Positions 7,452 through 15,311 of a DNA stretch of 52,473 bases are shown here, one piece after another. The stretch comes from Myxococcales bacterium (GTDB taxonomy: Bacteria > Myxococcota_A > Polyangia > Polyangiales > Polyangiaceae), in assembly GCA_025351875.1 (NCBI GenBank), contig JANXVA010000749.1, forward strand, positions 1-52,473, given 5' to 3'. The first letter of the stretch is position 1. Each line of letters starts with the position of its first letter. The position numbers were made by a program, and so were the translations under genes. Below the pieces are notes generated by a model. The model ran no database searches and was not told the origin of the DNA. It saw only the letters and a list, made by a program, of their open reading frames with translations.

Positions 7452-8825
7452 CTACTGTTCGACGACGAGACCCGGCCACGCCTGCCGACGATTGCCGTTC
7501 GTCGCGATGATCGTGAACGCGTGCGCGCCGCCGAGGAACGAGCCGTCCGTCACCGTCACAGTGACATGGAGCTTCTCTCCGTTGAGACCCTGCGTCCGGT
7601 CCCACGTGAACGCGAGCGACTTCGCGATGCCGTAAGCGCCGTAGGACATGTTGAGGAGATCCCCCGCCTTGACGGTGATCGGCCCGTTCGTTGGACCGTC
7701 GCTGAAGAGATCGACCTCGACCGTCGCGCTGCCGCCGACCGGGATGACGATCCCCTTCGTGGTCACGCTCCCCGTGAACGACGTCGAGAACGTGACGGTC
7801 TGCGAGAGCACCGGCGCGGCCCCGAAGTACGAGGCGCCCGCGATCACGGGAACGCACGGATCATGGCTCGCTCGCGCGGAGACGTTCGACCACGTGCGCT
7901 GCACGGCATAGCCGATCTCCGGCGGCGTGAATTCGATCGTGGGGCCTCCCGGCGCACAGATGTCCCCCGCCTCGCCGCCGCCGAGCAGCGACCACACGGC
8001 GTGGTCCTGATCGGGCGCGTAGAACGCGGCATGCGGCCCGCTCTTCACGCTGAAGGCGCCGTTTGCCGTGACCCACGGATCGGTGGCCGCCTCGACCCAC
8101 TCGTGGCTCATCACGCTGGTGAGCGAAGTGAGGTCCCCGTCACACGTGGGGATGACCGCGTAGGCGAACTCCGTGTTCGGGCCGGCGTCGTTCAGCGCGA
8201 CCGAGACGTTGTCGTGGTACCCGCTGAACCCCTTGCAGCTCGTGACCGGGCCGAACAGGTTCGTGATCGGATTGGGCTGCGTGATCGTCGTATCTGCCGG
8301 AAATACGAGCGTGTAGATCGTCTGCGTGTCGGGCACGCCGAGCTTGCCGCTCGCGAGGTGCTCGGCGAGCAGCGACCCGATCTGCGCCTGGGTGATGCTT
8401 GCCGGCGCGGTCTCTCCCGTGAGCTCGAACTTGCCCGCATACGACAGAGCACCGACGCCGTACTCGGCGGTCGTCGTCGACCAGTAGGTGGAACCTGCGA
8501 CCTTGCCTGCGAAGGCCTCGAGCTCGCTCGCGCGCGCGTCACCGGGGTAGAAGACGAAGGCGACCTTCGGCGCCGTGAGCACCGGTCCCTTCAGGGCATT
8601 CACGAGATCGGGCAGCGGGGGATGAGGAGCCGGGTAGATCGTCGAGGGCGCGCCATTGTCGAGCGCGACGGGCACCTGGCCGTCCGTCGCCGGGTCCCCG
8701 CCGTCGGTGAGGCCGCCAGGGGAGGCGTTCGCCGCAGACGAGGAGCCGCACGCGGCGAGTGCGGCAAGGGCAAGGGCCGGCGCGAGGGCCGCGAGGGGAC
8801 CGAGGAACAGGAGCACCCGCCGCAT
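7452..8825 (-). CDS. EXORDIUM-like secreted lipoprotein with HExxE site (457 aa)
   Basis: The lipoprotein signal ends at LAALAAC (Cys 26). The core carries MSHEWVEAATDPW (H241-E242...E245) and later GEAGDIC. This HE-x-x-E-x-x-T-D/N-P ... E-x-x-D-x-C arrangement is that of the plant phosphate-induced/EXORDIUM family and its bacterial relatives, thought to resemble metallopeptidases. Upstream, VAFVFYPGD and YWSTTTAEYGVG also fit the fold. The last 130 residues look like an appended beta-sandwich domain. It stands alone, convergent with tetR. Catalytic activity is not established for this family. Confidence 0.68.
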   Translation of the reverse strand: MRRVLLFLGPLAALAPALALAALAACGSSSAANASPGGLTDGGDPATDGQVPVALDNGAPSTIYPAPHPPLPDLVNALKGPVLTAPKVAFVFYPGDARASELEAFAGKVAGSTYWSTTTAEYGVGALSYAGKFELTGETAPASITQAQIGSLLAEHLASGKLGVPDTQTIYTLVFPADTTITQPNPITNLFGPVTSCKGFSGYHDNVSVALNDAGPNTEFAYAVIPTCDGDLTSLTSVMSHEWVEAATDPWVTANGAFSVKSGPHAAFYAPDQDHAVWSLLGGGEAGDICAPGGPTIEFTPPEIGYAVQRTWSNVSARASHDPCVPVIAGASYFGAAPVLSQTVTFSTSFTGSVTTKGIVIPVGGSATVEVDLFSDGPTNGPITVKAGDLLNMSYGAYGIAKSLAFTWDRTQGLNGEKLHVTVTVTDGSFLGGAHAFTIIATNGNRRQAWPGLVVEQ

Positions 8826-8918
8826 GGCCGAGTGGCTACCACGTCACGGTGGTGGAAGCGAACGCACGAACGCCTCGACGGCGGCGACACCGGCGAAGGC
8901 GATCTCGTGTGGACGGGG

Positions 8919-9653
8919 TCACATGATCTGGCTGAGATAGTGGAGTGCCTGCTTCTGCCACCACGGGTACGTGTGGCTGCTCTCGCGGCCCCAGAACGCG
9001 AGGTGATGAGGGATGTGCTTTCGCTTCAGCACGGCGCCGAGCTCGCCGGTCTCCGGGATGCAGCTCTCCTCGTGTGCGCCGCGACCGACGACCAGCGTGA
9101 GGTGGGCGTACTTCCTCACGCGTTCGAGCGCAGGCCCGCGGAGGTTGGGAACGAAGGCGAGCGGGTCGTTCATGTAGACGTCGTGGTTGCTGTTGCCGTC
9201 GAAGAACTTGCTCGTCCGGTAGCGCCCCGAGAGGCAGAGCGCGTGCGCGAAGACCTCCGGGTGCTTCAGCACGAAGATCGACGAGTAGAGCGCGCCGACG
9301 CTGCAGCCCGTGGCCACCATCCGAACGCGGGGCATGCGACAGTCCTCGCGGATGAACGGGACGAGCGTGTTCATCACGAAGCTCTCGTAGGCCGCGTGGT
9401 GCGCCATGCGCTGGGTCATGCTGCCGGTCCCGGAGAAGCTCTTCGAGACGTTCGTCTCCGGGCAGTAGATCTTGACCTTCCCGGCCGCGAGCAACGGAGC
9501 GAGCGCGTCGATCATCCCGCTCTCGCGCCACTCGTGCGCGACTCCCGCGTTCGACGGAAAGACGATCAGAGGGCGCCCGACGTCGCCGAAGGACCAGAGG
9601 TGAACGCGGCGGCCGAGGGAGGGACTGTCGAGGAGACGATGCTTCGCGCTCAT
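8919..9653 (-). CDS. Alpha/beta-hydrolase, esterase D-type (244 aa)
   Basis: An alpha/beta-hydrolase of the putative esterase (EstA/esterase D-like) family. The nucleophile elbow reads ATGCSVGA (GxSxG with S118), the oxyanion side has PLIVFPSNAG, and the C-terminal His lies in GRESSHTYPWWQK. There is no signal peptide, so it is probably cytoplasmic. Length is close to that of esterase D-like proteins. Substrate unknown; carboxylester or S-acyl substrates are typical. Confidence 0.82.
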   Translation of the reverse strand: MSAKHRLLDSPSLGRRVHLWSFGDVGRPLIVFPSNAGVAHEWRESGMIDALAPLLAAGKVKIYCPETNVSKSFSGTGSMTQRMAHHAAYESFVMNTLVPFIREDCRMPRVRMVATGCSVGALYSSIFVLKHPEVFAHALCLSGRYRTSKFFDGNSNHDVYMNDPLAFVPNLRGPALERVRKYAHLTLVVGRGAHEESCIPETGELGAVLKRKHIPHHLAFWGRESSHTYPWWQKQALHYLSQIM

Positions 9654-9717
9654 GGTGGGCCGCAGCGCGTATCACGCGCCGCGTCGGGGATCGAGAAGTG
9701 TCCCTTCGCTGCCTGCG

Positions 9718-10035
9718 CTAGGGCGTGGCGATGCGGTGGGCGCAGGCGTCGATGCCGGGAAGGTCCGTTGCAGTCGTGCATTCCTTCGCGCACCTCTGGG
9801 TGCAGAGCCCCGGGTCGTTCTCCGGGTGAACGCCGCACGCGAGCGCGCACTGCTGCGCGACGAGGGAGGCCTTTGCCGACTCGGCCGGGCCGCCTTGCGC
9901 GGACGCGAGGCCCGCGTCGACGACGCCGACGCCGGCCCCCTCGCGACTCTTGACGGTCGGACGCGGAGCGTCTTCCTCCTTCTTCGCGCAGGCAGCGAGG
10001 AGCACCAGGCTGACGAGGAGGATGCGCGCGATCAC
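9718..10035 (-). CDS. Small Cys-rich lipoprotein (105 aa)
   Basis: The signal MIARILLVSLVLLAAC has a clean lipobox (Cys 16), then a charged linker (KKEEDAPRP) and a C-terminal domain with six cysteines (QCALACG, LCTQRCAKEC, IDAC) that probably form three disulfides. No family recognised. A surface or periplasmic location is inferred from the signal. Confidence 0.66.
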   Translation of the reverse strand: MIARILLVSLVLLAACAKKEEDAPRPTVKSREGAGVGVVDAGLASAQGGPAESAKASLVAQQCALACGVHPENDPGLCTQRCAKECTTATDLPGIDACAHRIATP

Positions 10036-10170
10036 GCGAACGAGACTATCCGAGTCCGGGCCGTCGTCGACCGAGGTCAGTCGTCGGTCGCGAGGCGCGC
10101 GTCGTAACGGACCTGCGGCCCGATCTCGCTCCGGAGCCTCGGGAGGTGCCGCTGGACGCGCCCCGTCGGT

Positions 10171-10890
10171 TCACGGACAGGTCGTGGTCGAGACGCAGCC
10201 GTTGAGGCCGTTGCCGTTCGCGTTGCAGCCCCCACCGGTGCAGACGAGATCACATGTCCTGCCGCCGCTGGGGACCGTGCCGTCGGTCGCCATGCATGCT
10301 GGGTTTCCGCCGATGGCGTCGCACTTCAAGCAGAGCGACGCCGCATTCGCCGCGCTCAGGTTCACGGCGACGCACGCCGCTTCGAAGCCCGTGCAGTCGA
10401 GTCGGCACGCTCCGCTCCCGCATTCGAGGCTCACCATCTCGCAGGCATGCTCCTGGGAGCATTCGACGCGACACGAGGTGGCTTTGGCGCACGAGATGGG
10501 GCGCTGCGAACAGACGTCGGTCGCGTTGCACGTGACATGACAAGGCAAGCCCGGCGGGCAGGTGACCGGGTTCGCGCAGGGGTGCGTACCGTCGCACAAG
10601 ATGTTGCACGTCGTGCCCGTGCAGCTCGTGCAGGCCGCCGGGCACGTGAAGGCCGCGCCGTCCGGTGCGACGCTGCCGTCGTCCCCGATCACGATCTCGC
10701 CACCCTCACCGAACGCCGGGTTGCCGTCGCTCGCCGCGCTGTCGTGGCCGGAGCCTTCGGCGGTGCCCGCCTCCAGGTCGCTGACGACCGCGGCGGTGCC
10801 CGCGCCGATGAAACCGCATGCCGCCAGCACAGCGCCCACACCGACGACGACGGCCCCAGCTACGAGCCTGGAACTTCGCGACGCAGCCAT
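10171..10890 (-). CDS. Cys-rich lipoprotein (239 aa)
   Basis: The start at 10890 gives a signal with lipobox VLAAC (Cys 25). An acidic Gly/Asp linker (residues 40-80) leads to a domain with more than 20 cysteines in short C-x-x-C-type spacings (CPAACTSCTGTTCNILCDG, CHVTCNATDVC, CRVECSQEHAC). This is the style of many Myxococcota surface lipoproteins with no known function. The frame is open further upstream, but only with Arg-rich shadow sequence. Confidence 0.75.
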   Translation of the reverse strand: MAASRSSRLVAGAVVVGVGAVLAACGFIGAGTAAVVSDLEAGTAEGSGHDSAASDGNPAFGEGGEIVIGDDGSVAPDGAAFTCPAACTSCTGTTCNILCDGTHPCANPVTCPPGLPCHVTCNATDVCSQRPISCAKATSCRVECSQEHACEMVSLECGSGACRLDCTGFEAACVAVNLSAANAASLCLKCDAIGGNPACMATDGTVPSGGRTCDLVCTGGGCNANGNGLNGCVSTTTCP

Positions 10891-10942
10891 GAGTGGATTG
10901 TAGCTGGGATGTCTCCGGCGTGCCGTAGCCGCGGTCGACTCC

Positions 10943-11701
10943 CTAGACGCCCGACGTCTTGCCGGTCGGCGCGGCGCTCTTCTTCGTCGCGGGCTTCTTG
11001 ACGACGCTCTTCTTCGCGGGGCCCTTCTTCGTCGTCGGCTTCGTCGTCGCAGCAGCTTCGCTCGGTGCGCCGGTCTCCTCGGTCGTCGTCGCAGGCGGCC
11101 CATCGGTCACCGGCACCGGCGGTGCGGGGACCGGCACCGAAGCGCTTGCGACCTCGATCTTGGGGCTCGAGACGGACCCGTCATTGGTGAGCTCGGCGAC
11201 CTCGCGCGCGATGAGCTCGCCGTCGTCCTTGTTCTTGGTGGTCTCGTGGATGAAACGAACCGTCCCCTTGCCGTCGAGGATGTACGTGGACGGCATCTTC
11301 GCGACGCTCCACTTCCACATGAGCGTGTGATTTTCGTCCCAGGCGATCGGAAAGGAGACGCCCTGTGCCTTCGCGAAGTCGGCGACACCGCGCGGCGTGT
11401 CATCGACGGCGATGCCGATCACCTCGATCGCGCCTCCGCTCTGCTTGCTGAGCTGCTCGAGCTGGGTCAGGGACTTCTTGCAGGGCTCACACCAAGTCGC
11501 CCAGAACTGGACGATCGCGACCTTCCCGGACATCGCGTCGAGCGACACAGCCCCCCTTCCGTTGAGCGACTGGATCGTGAGAGCGGGGGCCAGCTTACCC
11601 ACCTCACCCGCTCCCCTGGCGGGACCGACCGCGCCACCGCACGCGGAAATCATGAGGGAAAATGCGACGAAGGCGAGGGCTCGAAGGGGGAGGGATGACA
11701 T
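10943..11701 (-). CDS. TlpA-like thioredoxin lipoprotein with Lys/Ala-rich tail (252 aa)
   Basis: After a lipobox (LMISAC, Cys 21) comes a TlpA/ResA-like domain: APALTIQSLNGRG, VAIVQFWATWCEPCKKSL with redox pair C71/C74, and a cis-Pro in AKMPSTYILD. It probably reduces disulfides or matures cytochromes outside the cytoplasm. The last 80 residues form a low-complexity tail, Pro/Val/Thr-rich and then histone H1-like (KKGPAKKSVVKKPATKKSA). That tail is unusual on a thioredoxin; it could bind polyanions at the surface or be a flexible tether. Confidence 0.85.
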   Translation of the reverse strand: MSSLPLRALAFVAFSLMISACGGAVGPARGAGEVGKLAPALTIQSLNGRGAVSLDAMSGKVAIVQFWATWCEPCKKSLTQLEQLSKQSGGAIEVIGIAVDDTPRGVADFAKAQGVSFPIAWDENHTLMWKWSVAKMPSTYILDGKGTVRFIHETTKNKDDGELIAREVAELTNDGSVSSPKIEVASASVPVPAPPVPVTDGPPATTTEETGAPSEAAATTKPTTKKGPAKKSVVKKPATKKSAAPTGKTSGV

Positions 11702-11984
11702 CGGAAGGAACCTCGGGCGTCGTGCCCGAACAGAGCCTCGCAAGAACTGTGCGCACATCCACCTTCAAGGTGGGCCCACGATTCTTCGAACAAAAACTGT
11801 GCGCGAACACTCTCCGCACGGTCCGCACGGTTTCGAGGGTTGTGCGCGCCGTCCCCGCACAAGTCCCGCACAGATCGGCAACGCAAGAAGACACGTCTTT
11901 TTGCGTTTTCGACCGATGCGCCACCTGGCCCGTCGCGTGCACCCAGGTTCCTCACGCGGCTCCCCCCGCTTGGAGGTTTTCGAC
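11702..11984. other. Divergent intergenic region with direct repeats and dyads
   Basis: A 283-bp non-coding stretch between the TlpA-like gene and a small lipoprotein gene. The 10-mer AACTGTGCGC occurs twice, at 11745-11754 and 11795-11804, exactly 50 bp apart. A dyad CCACCTT-C-AAGGTGG (11759-11773) lies between them. Further on, CGCAAGAAGAC and GTCTTTTTGCG (11882-11905) form 11-bp arms with one mismatch and a 2-bp centre. TGTGCG/CGCACA-type words recur throughout. It probably carries promoters and protein-binding sites for both genes. Confidence 0.5.
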
Positions 11985-12233
11985 ATGAACCGCACAGTGT
12001 TCGCAATGGCTCTGGGTCTCGGCATCAGTCTGATGGGTTGCGCGACCGGCGTGGACGATCCCGTCCCGCAGGCGCCCGGGCCCGAGGAGCAGCGTGATCC
12101 GCCGGCCCAGGTGCTGAGCGGCGAGCTGCGCGATCCCCAGCAGCAACTGCTGAGCGGCATCGGGACCAACAGAGGCTTCAGCGACGTGCCGTCCAAGCAG
12201 GTCAACCCCGGTCCGCTCCCGACGCCGGAGTGA
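11985..12233 (+). CDS. Small lipoprotein, 82 aa, unknown
   Basis: The ATG at 11985 sits 9 bp after GGAGG (TTGGAGGTTTTCGACATG), a good ribosome-binding site. The lipobox is LMGC (Cys 19). The mature part is short, Pro/Gln-rich, and has a near-repeat, QVLSGELRDP then QQLLSGIG. No family recognised. The long elaborate leader upstream suggests regulated expression. Confidence 0.66.
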   Translation: MNRTVFAMALGLGISLMGCATGVDDPVPQAPGPEEQRDPPAQVLSGELRDPQQQLLSGIGTNRGFSDVPSKQVNPGPLPTPE

Positions 12234-12301
12234 TCCGGAGCTAGAGATTTCTCTCGCCGCCTCCTTCGCCGTTCAGCCCGGCGCGGGGAGTGGCCTAACC
12301 C

Positions 12302-12598
12302 TCACTGCTTTTCGTACGTCTGCTCGTCCACTTGCTCGAGGAGCATGATCCGCGGAGCGCCATCGACGCCCGCCGAGAACATCGCGTCGATCAGCTCGGG
12401 TGACTGCACGTACTTCTTGGCTGCGGCCAGGTCCCTCATGTGGTTCATGACCACGATGCGGGTCGGGTCCGCGGGATCGCGGTAGATGACCGACCGCACG
12501 CATCCGCCGTTGATACGCAGGTCGACCCGCTCGTCGAAGACCTTCTTCCACTGCGCGTAGTCGGGAGCGGTCTGGATCAGCACGAGGGTCGCGGCCAT
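12302..12598 (-). CDS. Small dimeric alpha/beta-barrel-like protein (98 aa)
   Basis: The start at 12598 gives MAATLVLIQTAPDYAQWKKV. A beta-strand, then DYAQWKKVFDER, then GCVRSVIYRDPADPTRIVVM and DLAAAKKYVQSPELIDAM follow the beta-alpha-beta order of antibiotic biosynthesis monooxygenase (ABM)-like small ferredoxin-fold proteins. Catalytic residues vary in this group, so no reaction is assigned. Confidence 0.65.
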   Translation of the reverse strand: MAATLVLIQTAPDYAQWKKVFDERVDLRINGGCVRSVIYRDPADPTRIVVMNHMRDLAAAKKYVQSPELIDAMFSAGVDGAPRIMLLEQVDEQTYEKQ

Positions 12599-12657
12599 GC
12601 CCGCGATCATCGCAAAAGGGGAGGCCAACCTCCACTGTCGCAAGCCGCGGCATCGAT

Positions 12658-13011
12658 TTGTTGCGACTCCGCCAGGCTCGTCGGCTCCGGGACGTAAGCG
12701 ACCTCACGTCGCCCCCGGAGGTCGCGATGCGCGCTGGTGATGGGCACCTGAAGTGCTTCGGTGACGCTCTGCCGTATCCGCTCGTGTCCGAGATGGCGTT
12801 CCCGAGCCCCGTGAAGAAGCTCGTGCTGTCCGGAACGGGCGCGACGTACGCGATGAGCGCGCCGCACGCGTGCGCGCTCCTGGAGGACGAATCGCTCCGG
12901 TGCTGGGGGTCGAACCAGTTCGGCGCGCTCGGCGTGCCGTTCGTGATCCCGTCGCTCGCTTACGACGCCGCGATCGGCGCGGCGTCACTGCCTCCGATCG
13001 AGATTCCCTGA
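12658..13011 (+). pseudogene. RCC1-repeat protein fragment
   Basis: The frame contains AMRAGDGHLKCFGDALP and, 60 residues on, HACALLEDESLRCWGSNQFG followed by ALG. CALL.D..l.CWG.N.fGaLG is the hallmark of RCC1/BNR-type repeats found in large secreted Myxococcota proteins. Such proteins have many repeats and a signal peptide; here only about two repeats remain and there is no signal or convincing start (the frame opens at a TTG in unrelated sequence). It is probably the 3' relic of a larger gene. Confidence 0.55.
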
Positions 13012-13116
13012 GCCCACCCTTCGCCGCGTCGCTCGTCGTTCGCGATCTCCACTGGTACGATCTGACGCTCATGACTCCGTGTCTTCGCGACTTCGAGGTG
13101 AGTGCGTGAGGCACTC

Positions 13117-13986
13117 ATGAGCTGGCTTCTCGAGACGCTGCGAGGAGGCGCGGCCTACTTCGTCGACGTGATCGTCAGGAGGCTCAGCGCCACCTCGTTC
13201 GTGGCGGCGATCGCCTTCTTCGCCCTCGTCTGCCTCTTGGACTGGTTCACGGGGCGCCACATCTTCAGCTGGACGCGCAGGATGGCGCGCAGCGCGGGAG
13301 CGAGCGTCGGCATTCATCTCATCAACTACGTCGTCTTCCCCGCGCTCATCCTCTGGAGCGCCGACTTCGAGAAGCTCTACGAAGCGCTGCACATCCCCCA
13401 CGTGCCCCCGTCGACCTGGGCTGGGTGGCCTCTCTGGCTCGTGGCGATCGTCGCGACCGTGGCCTACGACTTTGCCAACTACTGGAACCATCGAGCGATG
13501 CACTCGCGGTGGATCTGGCCGATTCACGCGATTCATCATTCGGACCCGGAGGTCACCCCGCTGACCACTCTGCGCGTTCACGTCCTCGAAGCGCTCTTCA
13601 TGCGCGCGTCGTACTTCGTCCTCCTGACGTGGATGGGGCTTCCCGCAGCGGCGATTGCGGCAGGGCTCCTGCTTCGCGTGCTCCACAACCAGTACGTACA
13701 CATCAACGTCGACTGGAATCACGGTCCCCTGGAGCTGTTCCTCGCCTCGCCGCGATACCATCGCTGGCACCACGCCGACCATCCCGCGGCCCACGGGAAG
13801 AACCTTGCGAACCTCTTGCCGATCTTCGATGTCGTCTTCGGCACGTACTACAACCCGCACCCGTGCCGTGAGCGCGTGGGCGCCGAGGGGGTCCCCGAGA
13901 ACGACGTCGTCCGGTTGTTCCTCTTCCCCTTCACGGCGTGGGCGACGATGATCGTCGAGCGCATGCGCCGCGTGAAGCCCGACTAA
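13117..13986 (+). CDS. Sterol desaturase / fatty acid hydroxylase family membrane enzyme (289 aa)
   Basis: The eight-histidine diiron signature is complete: NHRAMH, then HAIHHS, a central HNQYVH, and YHRWHH. Membrane segments include SFVAAIAFFALVCLLDWF, a helix before NYWNHRAM, and the hydrophobic region VLLTWMGLPAAAIAAGLLL. Family members oxidise sterols, fatty acids or carotenoids with O2 at the membrane. I chose ATG 13117 with GTGAGG upstream; a GTG at 13102 would add five residues. A hairpin follows directly after the stop. Confidence 0.9.
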   Translation: MSWLLETLRGGAAYFVDVIVRRLSATSFVAAIAFFALVCLLDWFTGRHIFSWTRRMARSAGASVGIHLINYVVFPALILWSADFEKLYEALHIPHVPPSTWAGWPLWLVAIVATVAYDFANYWNHRAMHSRWIWPIHAIHHSDPEVTPLTTLRVHVLEALFMRASYFVLLTWMGLPAAAIAAGLLLRVLHNQYVHINVDWNHGPLELFLASPRYHRWHHADHPAAHGKNLANLLPIFDVVFGTYYNPHPCRERVGAEGVPENDVVRLFLFPFTAWATMIVERMRRVKPD

Positions 13987-13992
13987 CGTTGC

Positions 13993-14015
13993 CCCAGGAC
14001 TGTCTCGCTCCTGGG
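13993..14015 (+). terminator. Hairpin after the sterol desaturase-type gene
   Basis: CCCAGGA (13993-13999) and TCCTGGG (14009-14015) form a 7-bp stem with a 9-nt loop, starting 7 bp after the stop codon. There is no T-run, so termination by this hairpin alone is uncertain. Confidence 0.4.
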
Positions 14016-14050
14016 ACAGCGCGCGTGGAGTCGCGACACGTCCTTCCCAC

Positions 14051-14076
14051 GAACGCCCGTGAATCACGGGTCGTTC
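14051..14076. promoter_or_regulatory. Long dyad upstream of the four-repeat lipoprotein
   Basis: GAACG (14051-14055) and CCCGTGA (14056-14062) pair with TCACGGG (14064-14070) and CGTTC (14072-14076), giving 12 bp of arm with a 1-bp centre and a single-base bulge. A smaller dyad CGTGC-N7-GCACG follows at 14082-14098. The tight centre suggests a protein operator rather than an RNA hairpin. It lies 44 bp upstream of the ATG at 14120. Confidence 0.5.
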
Positions 14077-14119
14077 ACCTTCGTGCACCGCGGGCACGGC
14101 CCTCGCAGTCACCCGGATC

Positions 14120-15076
14120 ATGAACGAACGCGGCTGCTCCCTGGTGCTCGTCGTCGCCGGACTGCTCACTGCGTGCGGCGACGCGAGCCGAACGGGCTCC
14201 CCTCTCGACCGCTCCTCCCCGGGAGCTCACGGCTCCGGCGGAGACACCGCCGAGCAGGCTCCGCTCACGCCGGTGTCGTCGTCGTCGTCGTCGTCGCCCG
14301 CGGGCGCTCCGCCGGCCGCGAGCCCCTCGGCGCCGCCTCCCGCGAACGGCACGCCGCCGAAGGTCTGCACGTTCGACTCTCGCGGCTTCTTCCGCATCAA
14401 CGGCGAGACGTGGGAGTCGATCTCGGCCTACGGCCGCTACTGGAACTTCAAGCTGGACGAGACGCCCGTCGATCTCGCAGGCGATCTCGGGCAGGTCGTT
14501 CGCTACGCATCGGGGCCGTGTGCCGGGCAGGGCGCGCTCGCTTGCGTCTTCACCACGCGCGCACAGTTCCAGAACGGCCCGGAGCTCTGGGAGTCGGTGA
14601 GCGCGTACGGCAAGTACTGGAACTTCCGGATCGATGGCTCCGTGGTCGAAGGCAGCGGCTCCGATCTCACGAGCGTGACGCGCTACGCGGCAGGGCCATG
14701 CGCTGGCGCCGCTGCGGGCACGTGCACGTTCGACACGCGAACGCAGGCGCAGATCGGTCCCGAGCTCTGGGAGTCGATCACGGCGCACGGGAAATACTGG
14801 AATTTCAGGTTCGACGGCTCCGTGGTCGACGGCAGCGGCTCCGACCTCACGAGCGTCACGCGCTACGCGTCGGGGCCGTGCGCCGGTAAGGCCCCCGGCG
14901 CCTGCACGTTCGACACGCGAACGTTCGTGATGCTCAATGGCCAGTACCTCGAGTCGATCACCGCCTACGGCCGCTTCTGGAACTTCCCGTCCGGATCGGA
15001 CTCGGCGCTCGAGGGCGACGCAGGAGGCGACCTCCGGAGCGTCACGCGCTACGGCCAGATCTGCGCCTTGAAGTGA
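14120..15076 (+). CDS. Lipoprotein of four tandem 60-residue CTFD/WES/YWNF repeats (318 aa)
   Basis: After a lipobox (LLTAC, Cys 19) and a Ser/Pro-rich stalk (residues 20-80, with a run of seven Ser), the rest is four tandem units starting at C83, C142, C202 and C262. The consensus is CTFDTR...(E)LWESITAYGKYWNF...DGS.V.G..SDLTSVTRYASGPCAG. Each unit has two cysteines, an invariant WNF and a basic TRY. The first and last units are most divergent and the middle two nearly identical. I do not recognise the domain. A surface-exposed binding or structural role is inferred from stalk and repeats only. Confidence 0.8.
   Translation: MNERGCSLVLVVAGLLTACGDASRTGSPLDRSSPGAHGSGGDTAEQAPLTPVSSSSSSSPAGAPPAASPSAPPPANGTPPKVCTFDSRGFFRINGETWESISAYGRYWNFKLDETPVDLAGDLGQVVRYASGPCAGQGALACVFTTRAQFQNGPELWESVSAYGKYWNFRIDGSVVEGSGSDLTSVTRYAAGPCAGAAAGTCTFDTRTQAQIGPELWESITAHGKYWNFRFDGSVVDGSGSDLTSVTRYASGPCAGKAPGACTFDTRTFVMLNGQYLESITAYGRFWNFPSGSDSALEGDAGGDLRSVTRYGQICALK
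14366..15073 (+). repeat. Four tandem units of about 180 bp within the lipoprotein gene
   Basis: Units begin at about 14366, 14543, 14723 and 14903. Units 2 and 3 are nearly identical at DNA level over long stretches (for example around GACGGCTCCGTGGTCGA), pointing to fairly recent duplication or ongoing gene conversion. Confidence 0.75.
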
Positions 15077-15092
15077 TGCGAGCGCTGCGGGC

Positions 15093-15311
15093 TCACGACT
15101 CGACGGGCTCCACTTCGTCACCGGAAGCGGCACCGCTCTCGAGACGCTTGCCTTCGAGCACGCGCGCCGCGCGCTGACGCTCCGCGAGCTCGCGGTCCTT
15201 CTCCGCTTGCGTCCGTCCATGCCGGACGCGGTTGATCTCGGCCTGCTTCGCCTTGTCTTCCCGCTGCTTCTTCTTCCGGAATTGGTTCAGCTTGACGACG
15301 TTGCTGCTCAC
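15093..15311 (-). CDS. DUF4169-family small protein (72 aa)
   Basis: Starting at GTG 15311, the protein opens SSNVVKLNQFRKKKQREDKA, then NRVRHGRTQAEKDRELAERQ and VLEGKRL. This matches DUF4169 (VVNLR..RK......A..NR..FGRTKAE......A....LDGH.L), best known in Alphaproteobacteria. It is basic, highly charged and probably helical. Function unknown. The frame is open upstream, but the family's start lines up with the GTG. Confidence 0.68.
   Translation of the reverse strand: MSSNVVKLNQFRKKKQREDKAKQAEINRVRHGRTQAEKDRELAERQRAARVLEGKRLESGAASGDEVEPVES

Noticed and set aside
7521-9953. An 810-codon plus-strand frame
   Set aside because: Antisense shadow of the EXORDIUM-like and esterase genes, which carry signal peptide, HExxE and GxSxG motifs.
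10083-10170. Minus-strand stretch reading like a protein C-terminus (VQRHLPRLRSEIGPQV...DARLATDD stop)
   Set aside because: Only about 28 codons, no start, overlaps the end of a real gene; too short to call a relic.
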